Positions 46,117 to 57,475 of a stretch of 64,000 nt of DNA are shown here, piece after piece; the first letter of the stretch is position 1, and every line of letters begins with the position of its first letter. Under the pieces are notes generated by a model that did no database searches, was not told where the DNA came from, and saw only the letters and a program-made list of their open reading frames with translations. The DNA comes from Raffaelea ambrosiae (taxonomy: Eukaryota > Ascomycota > Sordariomycetes > Ophiostomatales > Ophiostomataceae): assembly GCA_002778195.1 (NCBI GenBank), contig PCDI01000001.1:62001-126000 (forward strand), read 5' to 3'. The position numbers and the translations under genes are program-made.

Positions 46117-47900
46117 ATGGGGTTGTGGCAAGCACCAAGGAGAACTCTGGCACTAGATTATGACGGGGCAAAGGTGGAAGAGGCGAGGAGCACACGCATT
46201 GCAAAATCACGGACTACAAGTGCCGGGCAAACGGCACAAGTCCTACAAGACTTACATACACTCTTTGCTGGCGTTGTCTTGGTGTCGGTTTTGCTTGCTA
46301 TATTACAGCCCTTGTCCAACAACGTTGGCGAGCTATTGCCAGAGAATACTCATATGATCAGTGAAGTGCCTCAGTCAATATCTGGAGATGGCCGCGATCC
46401 TTCTCTACTACGATATCGCCTGGCCGATATCCGTAAGCACAACAACAAGCCTGGACAGCCTTTGACATCGGGTGACAAAGTTTACGATATAACAGACTGG
46501 GTTCCTGCCCATTCTGGAGGGGAGCTCATTCTTTGTGCTGCTGGCGGCTCAATTGATTCCTACTGAAATATTTTCACCATCCACAAGTCTCCACAAGTCT
46601 CCTTATGTCTACGAAACCTGTTAGAATATCTGATTGGGCTCATTGAACAGCTGATTTGGTTGTAGGAAGACCCGAAGCTAAAGGTGTCAAAGACTGTAAT
46701 TCTCTACGCGGCAAACGTCTCATCACACCAGCACACACACAGAAAAGTCTCGGAATGCAGAGCCGCCACGCATGATGGTGGGCCAGGCATTTGTCACACT
46801 AAATGGGTTGTTTTACATTCGCAATCACATGGGGGTGCCTAATATCGAGATGAAACAGGCTTGTAGGCATCAGTCAACCACCAAGTTACCCGATGGGGAC
46901 GTTCGCTCCTATACCGTGGACGAGTTGCGCCACCGTTTCCGCATACATGAGGTCCCTATCGTTTTGTAGTATTCTAGCAACTAGAGAAGCGATATAACGC
47001 ATTCTGTTAGGAAAACAAACGGTCTCCAATGAGAGGTTGGTGCCATTAGCAATGCCATCTGTAAGAAGTTCTCTTGCGAGATGTTCTCGTGGGTGCTGGT
47101 CTACGACCCGTCTCACAACACTTTTCAACAACAATTCCAAAACAGGTGCATAATCTGGAGCATGCATGGATCACATTAACTCGAACTGTTAAAACATGCC
47201 TCCTGATGCTGATTAGTTGCACGTGGACTTTCCCGGACTAGAGGCTTACGCAGCAAGCATCCCGCTTCCTGTGGCACTGGACCCCCGGGGCGATGTCCTG
47301 CTTGCTTTTGGTATGAATGGACAACCGTTGCCACGAGACCATGGCTACCAGTTGCGCTCATTCGACCCTGAACATGTCGTAGGAAAGGACAGTTTGTGTA
47401 AGGCTGGCAAGACATGGTGGAAGGAGACCAGTGCGGAAGATCGAGGCCCAGGAATCGGCGCTCGAGCAGTTTTAGGGCGGCCATTGCAGTCCAAGCACTT
47501 CAGAAAAGAGATAAGAGATGATGCCCCCGAAGACAAAGAAAAACCAGACGTAGTAGCTGTCTCGGTATATGCCTACTCGGGCAGCGGGAGGGAGGTAGTA
47601 CGTGTGGGTGTGAGTCTCGATGGCGGAAAGACATGGGACCAGGCAGTATTGCTGGATCACAACATTGGAAAGGAGAGGGTTGGGATTGGTCATGGAAGCG
47701 GTGGCGCTATGTGGGCAAGCTCTTCCCCAAATGTCACAGAATGAGCGGCAAAGATAGCAACAAGTCCGCTGATGGAGAATTGCGTTGAGATCGTGGTAAA
47801 GGCAGTTAGTGCCTACAACACTCAGCCAGAACGCCATGATGGCATCTACACTGTTCGCGGCAACCTGGCGACAGCCTGGCACCGTGTCCTTCTTTGTCCA
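46117..47900 (+). pseudogene. Sulfite oxidase (cytochrome b5 plus molybdopterin domain), decayed
   Basis: The order of motifs is that of a full eukaryotic sulfite oxidase, which oxidises sulfite to sulfate with a molybdenum cofactor. First comes a cytochrome b5 domain (RLADIRKHN...VYDITDWVPAHSGGELIL...GGSIDSY). It is followed in other frames by a FTIHKSP block, FYIRNHM, LPDGDVRSYTVDELR, TNGLQ and EVGAISNAI. Then come GLEAY and ALDPRGDVLLAFGMNGQPLP, RDHGYQLR, VGVSLDGGKTW of the dimerisation domain, and VEIVVKAVSAYNTQP with NLATAWHRV near 47886. Lesions: TGA at 46564-46566 and 47030-47032 where the family has Trp; a 10-bp tandem duplication (46581-46600) shifting the frame; stops at 46967-46969 and 46982-46984. 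The last two flank a Tyr codon where the family places the molybdenum-ligating Cys (LQC.GNRR). Frames change several more times. Non-functional. Confidence 0.88.
46581..46600. repeat. 10-bp tandem duplication in the sulfite oxidase remnant
   Basis: CCACAAGTCT occurs twice in succession inside the IHKSP block. Removing one unit would restore local frame, so it is a slippage-type frameshift. Confidence 0.9.
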
Positions 47901-48115
47901 ATTTCCGTCGAAGGCAAGGGAGAACCCCGAACTATGTGGGCCACAGACAAGGCACATGCGTATGCTTTTGGATTTGAGAGAATTGTAAAACCACGACACA
48001 TGAACAGAACCCGCATAAATAGCGCGCTTTGGCAAATTTCAACTTATCTTACAACGGTAGAAGAATACACGAGTTAGCCATAGCGACTTCCCTTGTCCAT
48101 CCTCCAGTCCACCAC

Positions 48116-51100
48116 TTACAGCTCATCGTCCTCCTCAGTCTCTGTGAAATACTCGAAGTCGTTTGGAACAGGCGCTTCCTCATCACCTTCATTGTCCTCA
48201 TCTACAGCCGTGAGGACACCAGCAGCAGCAGCAGCACCGCTTCCGCTGACATGCTCTGCACTCTCACCTGCATCCCCAAACGTGTCATTTTCACCAAGAG
48301 ACCCAAACAGACGAGCTGCACTGCGTCCTGCGCTCCCCCCGCCTCCAGATCCAGATCCAGGCCCCAGGAGATCCGTAATAGCTCTCAGGTCTTGCGGAAC
48401 CTGCAGAGCATGCGACAGATCGCGCAGCATGGCGTTTCGATTCGCAGCACCGCTAGAGCCAGAGCCTTGATTCCCACTAGCACCGGCGACAGGTGCTTTC
48501 TCGATCGTTACCTTTTTGAGCTTTTCTTCGATCAGGGACTTGGCTTCGTGAGGGTGTGTGTCCAGCACCAGTAAAGGCCCACCCGTTGGCTGTTGACAGA
48601 ATTGTTAGCGAAAGGTGCAGACAGTAGATGTGATCTGGGAAATGGCAGGTATACCTTTTTGACAGGCTTGTAGCGGCCAGCCGGGAAGCTGACAAACTTG
48701 AGTTGACCAGGTAAAACCCGAGACATATTCTCGATCTCGTAGCCCACCTTTTCCTTGTCAGACTTCTTCTTCGTGTCCGGCGTCGCGGTTTCCTTTTCAT
48801 CCTCATTCTTCTTGTCCTTCATCTCCTCCACGTTTTTGTTCGGAAGTTTCTCCTCATCGACCTCCATTTTATCATCCACTGCGGACGTCGATACAGCATC
48901 TCCCGTACCAGGGGCCGACGCAGATGCAGCATCACCTTGCTTTCCAGTAGTCGGTACGACGGTGTCGACATCCATGCTCTCCCGCCGCGCCGCACGCTCC
49001 TTCTTCTGGGCTCTGCGCTTTGCTTGTGCAGTGGTCGACAAGATGGCAGTCGCAATGAAAGCTGGCCCTTCTTCGGCTTTTACTTCCTGCTCGGGGGGGT
49101 AGTCAAACAGGCTCGGCCGAGTCGCACTGTGGAACTTGAAGCTGGGGATGTCAAGGTCCTGGTCGAGGCCAATGATAGACGTCGGACTGAAGCTCAACGA
49201 CAGGAAATGTGTGAACGGGAACCAGTACCAATACTGGGTGAACACAGCCATGCCAACGATACCGGCCATGTTGAGATTGCCCGTCTGTGTCTGGAGACCA
49301 ATAGTACAGTTGCGGCCTCCAGCGTCGATGATACCAAGTGCAAGAGCCGCACCAAATTTGGTCATTGCATCTTCGTGCCGGTCGCCCACAACCTTTTTAA
49401 GGGTTTTCCGGATTGAAGTGACCTTGGGGTTCATCGCCTCGTTCTGCTGAACCATGATCATAGCCAGAGCAATGAGGGCACCTTGGCGGACGAAATCGGT
49501 GGGATCTTTCATCATAGGCTCCAGCAAGTCGATGGCTTCGTCAAGCCCGGTGCCGGCACAAGAAATTCCGAGAGCCATGGCAGATCCGTACCGCACATGT
49601 GGGTTGTACGATTCGGATAGCAACTCGACCATACGTGGCACGCTGCCAGGCTTCCGGAACAGTATGAATCCCAGGCTCATTACGGCAATACGACGAACGT
49701 CGTCACTCACATCGCTGACCGCAATATGAAGCAGTTTCCGGATGGCTTTGTTGCTGCCGGTCCCGCAATATGCGAGGGCAACAGTCAAAATCCCACCATA
49801 GCGCAGCGTTGGGTCAGGATCGCCCAAGAGTGCCTCAATCATTCCATCAGCGCTCTCCTGTCGTCCATACATGATAAGAGCCATACCAATGGCGCATCCA
49901 CGGATGATCTTCTCATGGGAGGTGTCATGGCTGTACGAAAACATAGCCTGGAGAGCTGCAGTGTTGCCTGTGCCCAGCATGATCAAGCCCATCGCCAAGC
50001 CGACGGCCTCACCATTCAAGGCAGAGTCAGCATGGAGTACCTTTTTGAGGCTCTCAAATATTTCTTCATCGCCAGTGGCCATGCCCGCAATACCGAGGCC
50101 CAAGGCGCCGCCGTGCTGTATGTATTCGTCCTCAGCAGTAGCAAAGACATTCCGCAAATACTCAAGAGCATCAGCGCCGTGGTTGGCATGAATCAAGCCG
50201 AATGCATAAAGTGCACCGCCTTGGCTAAAGGCAGAACCTTGATTAACCATACCGGGACGGGGCATGTAGGGCTCAAGCAGCTTCCTCGCCTGCGTGATGT
50301 TTCCACGATGAATGACGCCAAGAGCCGCGGTAGCAGTGAATTTGGACCAATTCACGGCCTTGCCCAACCACTCCAAATTGTCGCGGAAGAATTTGTCGTG
50401 TGTGGTACCAGCATTCATGAAGGCGTTGCAGAACGTGACTGCCGTATGGAAAATAGAATTCCGGCCTTCAAGGCTGTCTCGAACTTTGTTGAGGACGCTG
50501 ATGTCCGCATGGTTGTTACGGAAGAGGAATTCGACGTTGAGTTTGATCGTCTTGCTTCCGTCGAGTATGTCACGAATATTGCCATAAACCTTGGCAATCT
50601 CATCAGGAACGTCAATGTCGTCTTCACCCTTGTCCTCGGGCTTCAGCAGCGGATCCGACTCTGTCTCCTCGTCGTGGCCTGGTTTGGACTCTCCTCTGTG
50701 CTCGTCCTCTGCAGCAGAGATCGCCGGGGGTGCGGGAAGGGACTTGATAACCTTGCCTAAAAACTCCTGCGTTCCATTGTCGTAAAGATCAAAGGCAATT
50801 TGATATGCGATAGCCAAGGACTCCCTGTCGCCGTTCTTAACCAGTTTGCTGAGTAGAGCAGAGGCCTCTTCATCGGAGTTGAGATAAACAACACATTTGG
50901 CAATAGCAAAGTAGTCCGGGTTTGGGATATCACTCAGAAGATCAAGAATCAGGCGCAGGATTTCCGTGCGAAGACTCCGCTCTTGGACAACATCCATGCA
51001 GATGCTCAAGACGTACTCCATTAGCTCTTCTGCCGGTCCCTGGGCGGTGTCTTGGGCCGACTTTCCCTTATTGCTGATGGCATCCTCGCTGGCACGTTTG

Positions 51101-51895
51101 ATGACACGACGAAGAACTTCGAGATTTTTGGCTTCCACAGCAATTCCAACGACCTGGCGGTATCGACCATCATGGAGGCAGTTGGCGAAAAGACGTTCAA
51201 TAATGCGTTCTAGAGCAGCTTTGGTGGCTTGATTTGGGAGCTGAACAATCGAGGCAGAGCGTCCTTCCTTTGTGGTAGCCGTCCCAAACGAAGGATCGAG
51301 AATGGTGTTATCGATAGAGTCACGCGAAAGGAGAGACTTTGAAGGAAGCATCGACTGCGAAAATGGAGTGGTCGGGGAGATGAGGTTAACACCATCATTT
51401 CCCGAGTTTCCAAAGGCGGTTTCAATCGAAGGCAGAGACACGTCGCCACCCTTGGCGAGCTTCGGGGGTTGATGCTCGGCGACACAAATGGCGATGTATT
51501 GATCGATGCACTTGGAAATGATGGTCTCTTCGAACTCGCCAGGGTTGTCTAGTTTGAAAAGGTCGCCAGCGCCCAGGGCGAATGTCATACTCTCGCTGTA
51601 TGCTTGAAGATGGTAGTAGACCTTGGCTAAAACCAGGGCCGCAAGCTGCCGTTCAGGAAATTGATCGTCCTCATAGAGCGCCTCACTATCGAAAAGAACT
51701 CGGGTTAGGCTGTGACAAGATTATGGTGTAGGAAAGGACACGTCGCGAAACGTACATCTGGCTTACGGCACCAGCGACCTCCGTCCATACAGTGTCTATA
51801 TCATCGTTGAGCGTGTTCAGTGCAAACACCTTCAGCTCAGTCTCTTCGTCGGCCAGAAAGCCCAGCACGCCAGAGGCAGTGATGAGGCCAGGCAT
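48116..51895 (-). CDS. RPN2: 26S proteasome regulatory subunit RPN2 (PSMD1)
   Basis: Largest scaffold subunit of the proteasome base, essential for assembling lid, base and ubiquitin receptors. Exons 51756-51895, 48655-51685 and 48116-48589, 1,214 residues (yeast about 945; filamentous fungi longer). The start MPGLITASGVLGFLADEETELKVFAL and the first-intron junction AVSQ-IEALYEDD fit the family. The proteasome/cyclosome repeats are plain (GALYAFGLIHANHG, GGALGLGIAGMATG, GGILTVALAYCGTG, YGSAMALGISCAGTG). The C-terminal part has KRRAQKKERAARRES, an acidic/Lys linker, then FVSFPAGRYKPVKK joined across a 65-bp intron to PTGGPLLVLDTHPHEA. The tail has an extra Gly/Ser/Ala stretch and an acidic end (FTETEEDDEL). 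It is divergent from CET1. Confidence 0.97.
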
Positions 51896-53152
51896 GTTAG
51901 CTTCGATCGGGTTGATTTGGCTTGATGACTATTAGGGGAGAAACGCAAAGACCCCGAGGTTCACACGCAAACGATTGTAATAAATAAACAACGAGGAAGA
52001 GTAGACAAAAAATGGGAGGAGAGTCGAAAGACAGCAAAGTCTCGAAAGCAGAGCCTGGCCGATACGCAATGTTGTCGTTGACTGGCACCTTGGGATGGCT
52101 TTGTTGATGGATTTACTGTGAGAAGTTCGAGGGGATAGGAGAAGAAACATGAAGAACCGCGCGGCTCAGTTCCACGTCAGGGAGCTCCTGCCTGGGAAGC
52201 TACAACAACGCTAGTACGAATCCGGAGAGGGCAACTTGGGTTGCACGTGACCTGTCCTCTTAGGTTCAAGGTCGATTTTTGTTTTCTGCCGCCCGGCTAC
52301 CCAGGCTTGGTGACCCGAAATAGCAGAACCGCGTGCAGAGCCGCTGCTTTGAAAGGCCCTGTGTCCTGTAAGAAAAAGCCCTTTTTATGAAAACCAGATA
52401 ATTCACAGTCGAACACTCTGATTTGTCTCTTATTCAACGACTTCGCCCATCAAATTGCGAATCACGTAGGCTAGGCCTCTCTGGCAGAGCTGTTAGTGTA
52501 ACCCACACGACGTCCGCAAAACCGCTAACAGCTTGCCTGACCGCTTTTGCTCGCAGGGGAGATGGCTGCCAAAAGAAATTTAACAGTTGGTAATCGCCAT
52601 CCAGCTCCCGCTGCCTGCCTCCTTTGTTTGTCCCATTGCGACCAGCCCTATCAAGTGGAATTGTTTCCAACACACGAACAAGTCAAGGCCTTGTATTCGA
52701 CGCCAGTCGCAGCTAACGAGCTGCATTTTCTCCCGCGCGTGACAGGACAACAGCGACAGCGGTGGGACTCACCAGCCGACGTGCGTTTCCAGCTGAAAGG
52801 CTTTGGCCTGCTAGCTTCGCGCCGACGCTCTCTGCCTTCCCAGTTTTCGAAGATGTCCGTCAGCCGTCAGCGTCACGATTAGCTCGCTCAACGACAGCTG
52901 TCGTCAGAAACATACCCTTGCATGCCTTGCGCTGCGATTGCGACATCCTTCGCTGCGCTTCTTTTGCGGCCGACGCTGCCCTGCCCGTCGCCAGTCCCTA
53001 TGGTCTTGCGGGCACCACCTAGCGAATCTGGTCGCCGACTTCTGGCACACAACCGTGACAGCTGTACTTCACTGCAGAGCGAATGCACTGCCCGCTTTTC
53101 GAGGCACGAACACTAGTTACAAGGGCGCATTGCTTCACCACCGCAACTCAAG
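51896..53152. other. Divergent promoter between RPN2 and CET1
   Basis: 1.26 kb without a supportable gene; a few small frames lack homology. Presumed promoters and 5' leaders of two essential genes. Confidence 0.5.
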
Positions 53153-56018
53153 ATGATGAACCTCAAGTCGTTGCTGAACTCGAACGAGGACGGTGCTGGA
53201 GGCCAGTCGCGGATGCCATCACCACCACCGGCGCAGCGACAACAACCCCCATCCACGCCGGTCCAGGCCGGTCTTCCTCAATCGTTTCGAGACTACAGCA
53301 ACTCTGTGCAGGCCTCCCCGGGCCGCTCGCTATCTGTGCACGACTACGGGGTGGCTCAGCACACGCCTAGCGGCGCATACAGGTCCCCTCCCATGCCCGG
53401 CGCCCCAGCCCCGTATGGGTCCCGACCAGTGCCGCCTCAATTGCAGCCTGTGGCAGGCAACGACATACGGTCACCCAGCAGTGCCAGCGTCGCGGGTCCG
53501 TCGCCTTACCGCCACACACCGAACGGCTCCGTTAGCGGCGGATCCTCCGGAGGTTACCCGTTCCCTACGTCGCAGCAGCCATCCGTATCGAGCCCCGTAT
53601 TACACCATCAACACGTCCCACCGAACGCATACTCGACATCACGGGATGGCTATGCCCAACCCCCCGGTCCGTCGCCTGTGGCTGGTCCGACTGACACTCC
53701 CTCTTATATGCCAGGACGCCCATCTCTTCAACAAGCCTCCCCAATTGTGCCCCCCAGCAACTCACTTCCATATCTCCACCAGAGATCACAGTCTAACCAG
53801 TCACCCACTCCCACTTCTACTCAGAGCCAGCAACCACTCCATCCATCTCCACACCCACCACAGCAACAGCAGCCGCCACAGTATACATCACCATATACCC
53901 AGGGCAGCCCTGTTATCGCGCACCGCCCGCCGTCTCAACAACAGCCCCAGCATTACCAACAGATTCCCTTCGATTCAAACAGGCTTCCGTCACAGCCACC
54001 TACACCGCTTGCCCCCCCTCTGTCTAGCGCCCAACAAAGAAATCAATCCATTAGCGGCCACTATGCACAACAACCTCAACCGCAGCCTACCAGTCCCTTG
54101 CAACAGCGCGTGGCTTCCGCCCCAACCGCTTATGCGCCCTACCAGACAACTGTTGCGCAGCCTCAACCGGACATCAAATCACCATCGCTGCCTTTATCTT
54201 CTATTTCCCCCCTCAACTCGCGTGACCATAAGTCGGTCAGTCAGCAACCAGGTGACCGGCAACGACGTTCATTCTCCCAGAGCGACAGAGCACGAAGTAT
54301 CAGTGTCAGCCCCAAAACCAGAGTTCCAAGTCTACCAAGCAGTACTAGTGGCCAGCCTGGAAACGTCGCACTCGAGCCGGATCAGGTTCAGCCACAATAT
54401 TATAAACAATCCACTCCAGGTAGTCTGCCGACGGCCACAGCTTCGGCTACATATGGGCAGGCCTCGACGCCTATGGAGATAGAACACATGCGCAATGGTT
54501 CGTCTGCAAAGCGAAAGCTCGAGGAGCGAGATATGAATCCGGATGAACTTGACCGAAGTCATACTCGCCGCCCGCCACCGTTTGAGGATGCCAACGGATC
54601 CACCATACAACAAGTGCTAGCACCACCAGCTAAGAGTACAGTACCCGCGACTGTGCTGCCGCCTCATAGTATACCAAACGTGGAGGACAGGAAGGCGAAA
54701 GAGCAGGCCAGATACAAGGAAGTGCCTGTCTGGGCTCGCCGGTTTGAAGGGGGTCATCTGAATGCGCCCAATCTTATTGTTCGAAAGCCCAGCGGTTTCA
54801 TACACGTGAATGGAAAGCAGGACGCTGCCGCCGTTGGCACTCTCGCCAGCCGGCACACATCTCGACAGGCATCCCCAGAAGTTGCTCGAGTCTCATCTAC
54901 GACTCAGGTCTCAGCTCCTGTTTCCCAGCTAACTGCGAACGAGTCTCGAATCGCCCTCCTTGGACCGTGGGAAGAATCCATCACGGGTGAAAAACCATAT
55001 GAGGAGCTCACCCGGAAAGTCGCGGATTTTCTGTATGTCAATGTGGTGAGCAACCCGAACATGGCCGAAATCCAGAGCCTGGGAGTGCAGTTTGAAATCG
55101 AAGCAAAGCTTGGGACTCTCATCAGCCGCGACACAAACCAACGTGTGTCATTACCAGTCGACTCAGAATGCATATTGCAGGACACAGGCCGCATCTCCTT
55201 CAAGAGTAGTATGACGGAGGTATATGATTCCCTCCCCATCCCATACTCGTATATTCCTGGCAAAGGTTGATTGAAGCTCATCGAGATTTCACGAATAGGT
55301 ACAGCACAAAGCCTACAACGAGTTTCTGAACGGACTAGTCTTCGAAACCGACGCGCGAAACCCTGCGAATGCAGGTCGGCCCAAACCACGGGTGCCCATA
55401 GTGTATAAACACCGTCGCGAAATCGACAAATTCTATGAGTTGCCAATGCAGCTTCAAGACCGGCTACCGCCGTGCGTGCGGAATCTCATCCCTCATCGGC
55501 ATACGGTCAAAGTGCGCGTGACGTATGACAAAAAGACAAACGAAGTTTTAGCGAAGATTGTCAAAGCAAGAATAGGCGATCTCAACATTTATTTCCCTGA
55601 TTCGCCGTTGGACTGCCGCTTGAGTGTGAACTTGGAAATGACGTGGGAGGGCCCCCTGGAGGAAATTGAGAAAATTGCGGCTATTTCCAACCGCGAACGA
55701 CAGCCAGACCGGGAAAAGGACCGTTTGAGCTACAAACAGAGCCACTACCAGATTGATCTTACCCAAGTAACCTACAAAGTTCAAGGCCCAAATGCAAGGC
55801 ACCCCATATCCCTTTCTCGTTGGGCTAGCCACTAACATTGAGTACAGAAAATGGAGCGCGAGGAGAAAGAGCACGAGTTGGAAATTGAACTGGCACCAGG
55901 GATCACGATCGAGCATGGTAGGCGTGCTGCAAATGGTGAGCCTCATGCATACCAAGAGCTGGTGGACGGACTAGTCGACAATGTCCGCATGTTGGCCCGG
56001 CGATCAAAGCCACTCTGA
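53153..56018 (+). CDS. CET1: mRNA 5'-triphosphatase, capping enzyme beta subunit
   Basis: Removes the gamma phosphate of nascent pre-mRNA, first step of capping, in the nucleus; member of the fungal tunnel-fold triphosphatase family. Exons 53153-55219, 55299-55793 and 55848-56018, 910 residues. The N-terminus MMNLKSLLN is usual. A very long Pro/Gln/Ser-rich disordered region (about 10-570) follows. The catalytic domain shows VQFEIEAKLGTLI (motif A, two metal-binding Glu), RISFKSSMTE, VPIVYKHRREIDKFYEL, VRVTYDKKTNEVLAK and, after the last intron, EKEHELEIEL (motif C, catalytic Glu pair), ending QELVDGLVDNVRMLARR. The last intron is modelled with a GC donor at 55794; a GT donor at 55767 is also in frame and would remove nine residues after DLTQ. 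The GC version keeps the expected spacing. Confidence 0.92.
55794..55847 (+). other. Probable GC-AG intron in CET1
   Basis: A 54-bp intron with donor GCAAGG, branch ACTAAC about 14 bases before the acceptor TACAG. Both flanking phases are zero. An upstream GT (55767) gives an 81-bp alternative also in frame. Confidence 0.6.
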
Positions 56019-57131
56019 GTCTTTACGAGAGACGAACCCTCCCGAGGTTGTCTGTGCCCCCATTCTTCATATAACCTTCTTGTATTATGTTTGCCACCCG
56101 TGTAATCGCAGGTGACCTTTTATTTTTGTTTTTATGTATTCTTGTGTCACTGCCGCCAACGTTCCATTTTCATTGTCTGTGTCTTGTTTTTACTAAAGGG
56201 CAAGGGGGATTGGGGAGTCGTTGGAAAATACTACATGAATCCCGCTTCGGCCGTTTACCGTCGCTTTAACTTCCTCCTTTCTGTGCTTTCTGTTTTCTTT
56301 CGCTCTCCATAATTCGTGTTTCTCTATGCCGAATGTTGTTTACTAGGTGTGTGGAGGGACGGCCGTGATGCAGGCGAAATGTGCTTTCCGAAGTGTTGGT
56401 GTGCAATATCTGGGTTATTGGGCCACAGGTGGTGTGCTGATGGGACAGACGAGAATAGTGAACCTACTCGTAGGTAGAATGTCCGATAGCCGAGAAGCGA
56501 AGCTCTAATGCCGTGCGTATGTGTTAAAGAATGTCAGTACCACTAAAGTCAACACGGTTGTTTGTCCGGGCCGAGTGCTTGCTGCGCTGTTCTGAAGTTT
56601 TCACACCTAATAATAGATCAGTGACGAAAGGCGGAACAGGGTACAAACACACATGAAGCCAAGCAAACAGAATAACAGTATATACTACGACAAAGGCGTT
56701 GCCTTTTGCAGGACCGCTTTTGCTTAACTACATCACACATGCCCACCTTGGCTAAAATGGGCGTCTCCCAAAGTGGAGGAGAAGTGCCGGGTGTGCTTCG
56801 GATGCATCACAGACCCCGCCTCCCGACTTGCACGTTGTTCGCTGTTCTGTATATCCCTGCGAGTGCTTTACGAGCACGCCGTGACATCCACGCAACAATG
56901 CAGCTAATAGCCGGTGAAACCATTTTCCTGCTTTCCTGTCAGTCTGAGCGGACGGCAATGGTTGTCCCGAGACACCTTCCGTCTCGGCCAGATCCTGCTT
57001 GTCTTTGGTTGGGCCACAACCGTTGTAGAACCACTTTTCTGGACAAACGCCATCCCTTACTCTTTCATATTCTCCCATCATACAGCGTCCAGCGATCCCC
57101 ATAGCATCCCATTTCTCTGGCTTCCTCCACC
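56019..57131. other. Intergenic 3' of CET1
   Basis: No gene supported. One TACGAGTA-type motif at 56465-56472. Confidence 0.4.
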
Positions 57132-57290
57132 ATGGCGAACAGCCCCGGGCCGAATATGGAGAGCAGGTGGAGGTGGATTGCGAGCGTGGGCGTCGCCTGT
57201 CTGTGCATCGCCATTGCTCCACTCTATCTGGCCTCGTCCTCCTCGGCGATGCTGTCCAGCTTCCCATTATTGGTTCGTAGTATTATTTGA
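57132..57290 (+). CDS. Candidate 52-residue membrane microprotein or upstream ORF
   Basis: A short frame with an excellent start context (CCACC before ATG, G after). It encodes a polar N-terminus with RWRW, then a continuous hydrophobic stretch (about residues 16-35, IASVGVACLCIAIAPLYLAS) and a Ser/Leu-rich end. It lies 186 bp upstream of the NmrA-like gene on the same strand, so it could be an uORF in that leader or a separate small membrane protein. No homology is known to me; the case rests on start context and composition only. Confidence 0.35.
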   Translation: MANSPGPNMESRWRWIASVGVACLCIAIAPLYLASSSSAMLSSFPLLVRSII

Positions 57291-57475
57291 CGCCGTGTTT
57301 TCGGCGTGCTCTTCTGTGCCTTGCCCCTTTCGTATCCATAGCTGCCTCTGCCCCTCCTCAACCCATCCCCCGTCCGCTCATCCCGTTCTCAAACAGCTTC
57401 TCCGACACGCCTCAGTCAAACTGACTCTTGACAACCAAGCATTTTATCCAGAGAACATTTTTGTCGGGCTTCAGC

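Noticed and set aside
46117..46566. Stand-alone cytochrome b5 protein
   Set aside because: The frame stops exactly where sulfite oxidase has a conserved Trp, and the downstream domains are recognisable in pieces, so it is part of a pseudogene.
46564..47032. RIP as the sole cause of sulfite oxidase decay
   Set aside because: The Trp to TGA changes are in a GpG context rather than the CpA/TpG context preferred by RIP, and indels are also present.
49726..50760. 344-codon plus-strand frame inside RPN2
   Set aside because: Antisense to conserved proteasome repeats; no start context or recognisable product.
53193..54482. 429-codon plus-strand frame overlapping CET1
   Set aside because: Alternative frame of the low-complexity Pro/Gln/Ser region; rich in His/Arg with no homology, while CET1 is intact in its own frame.
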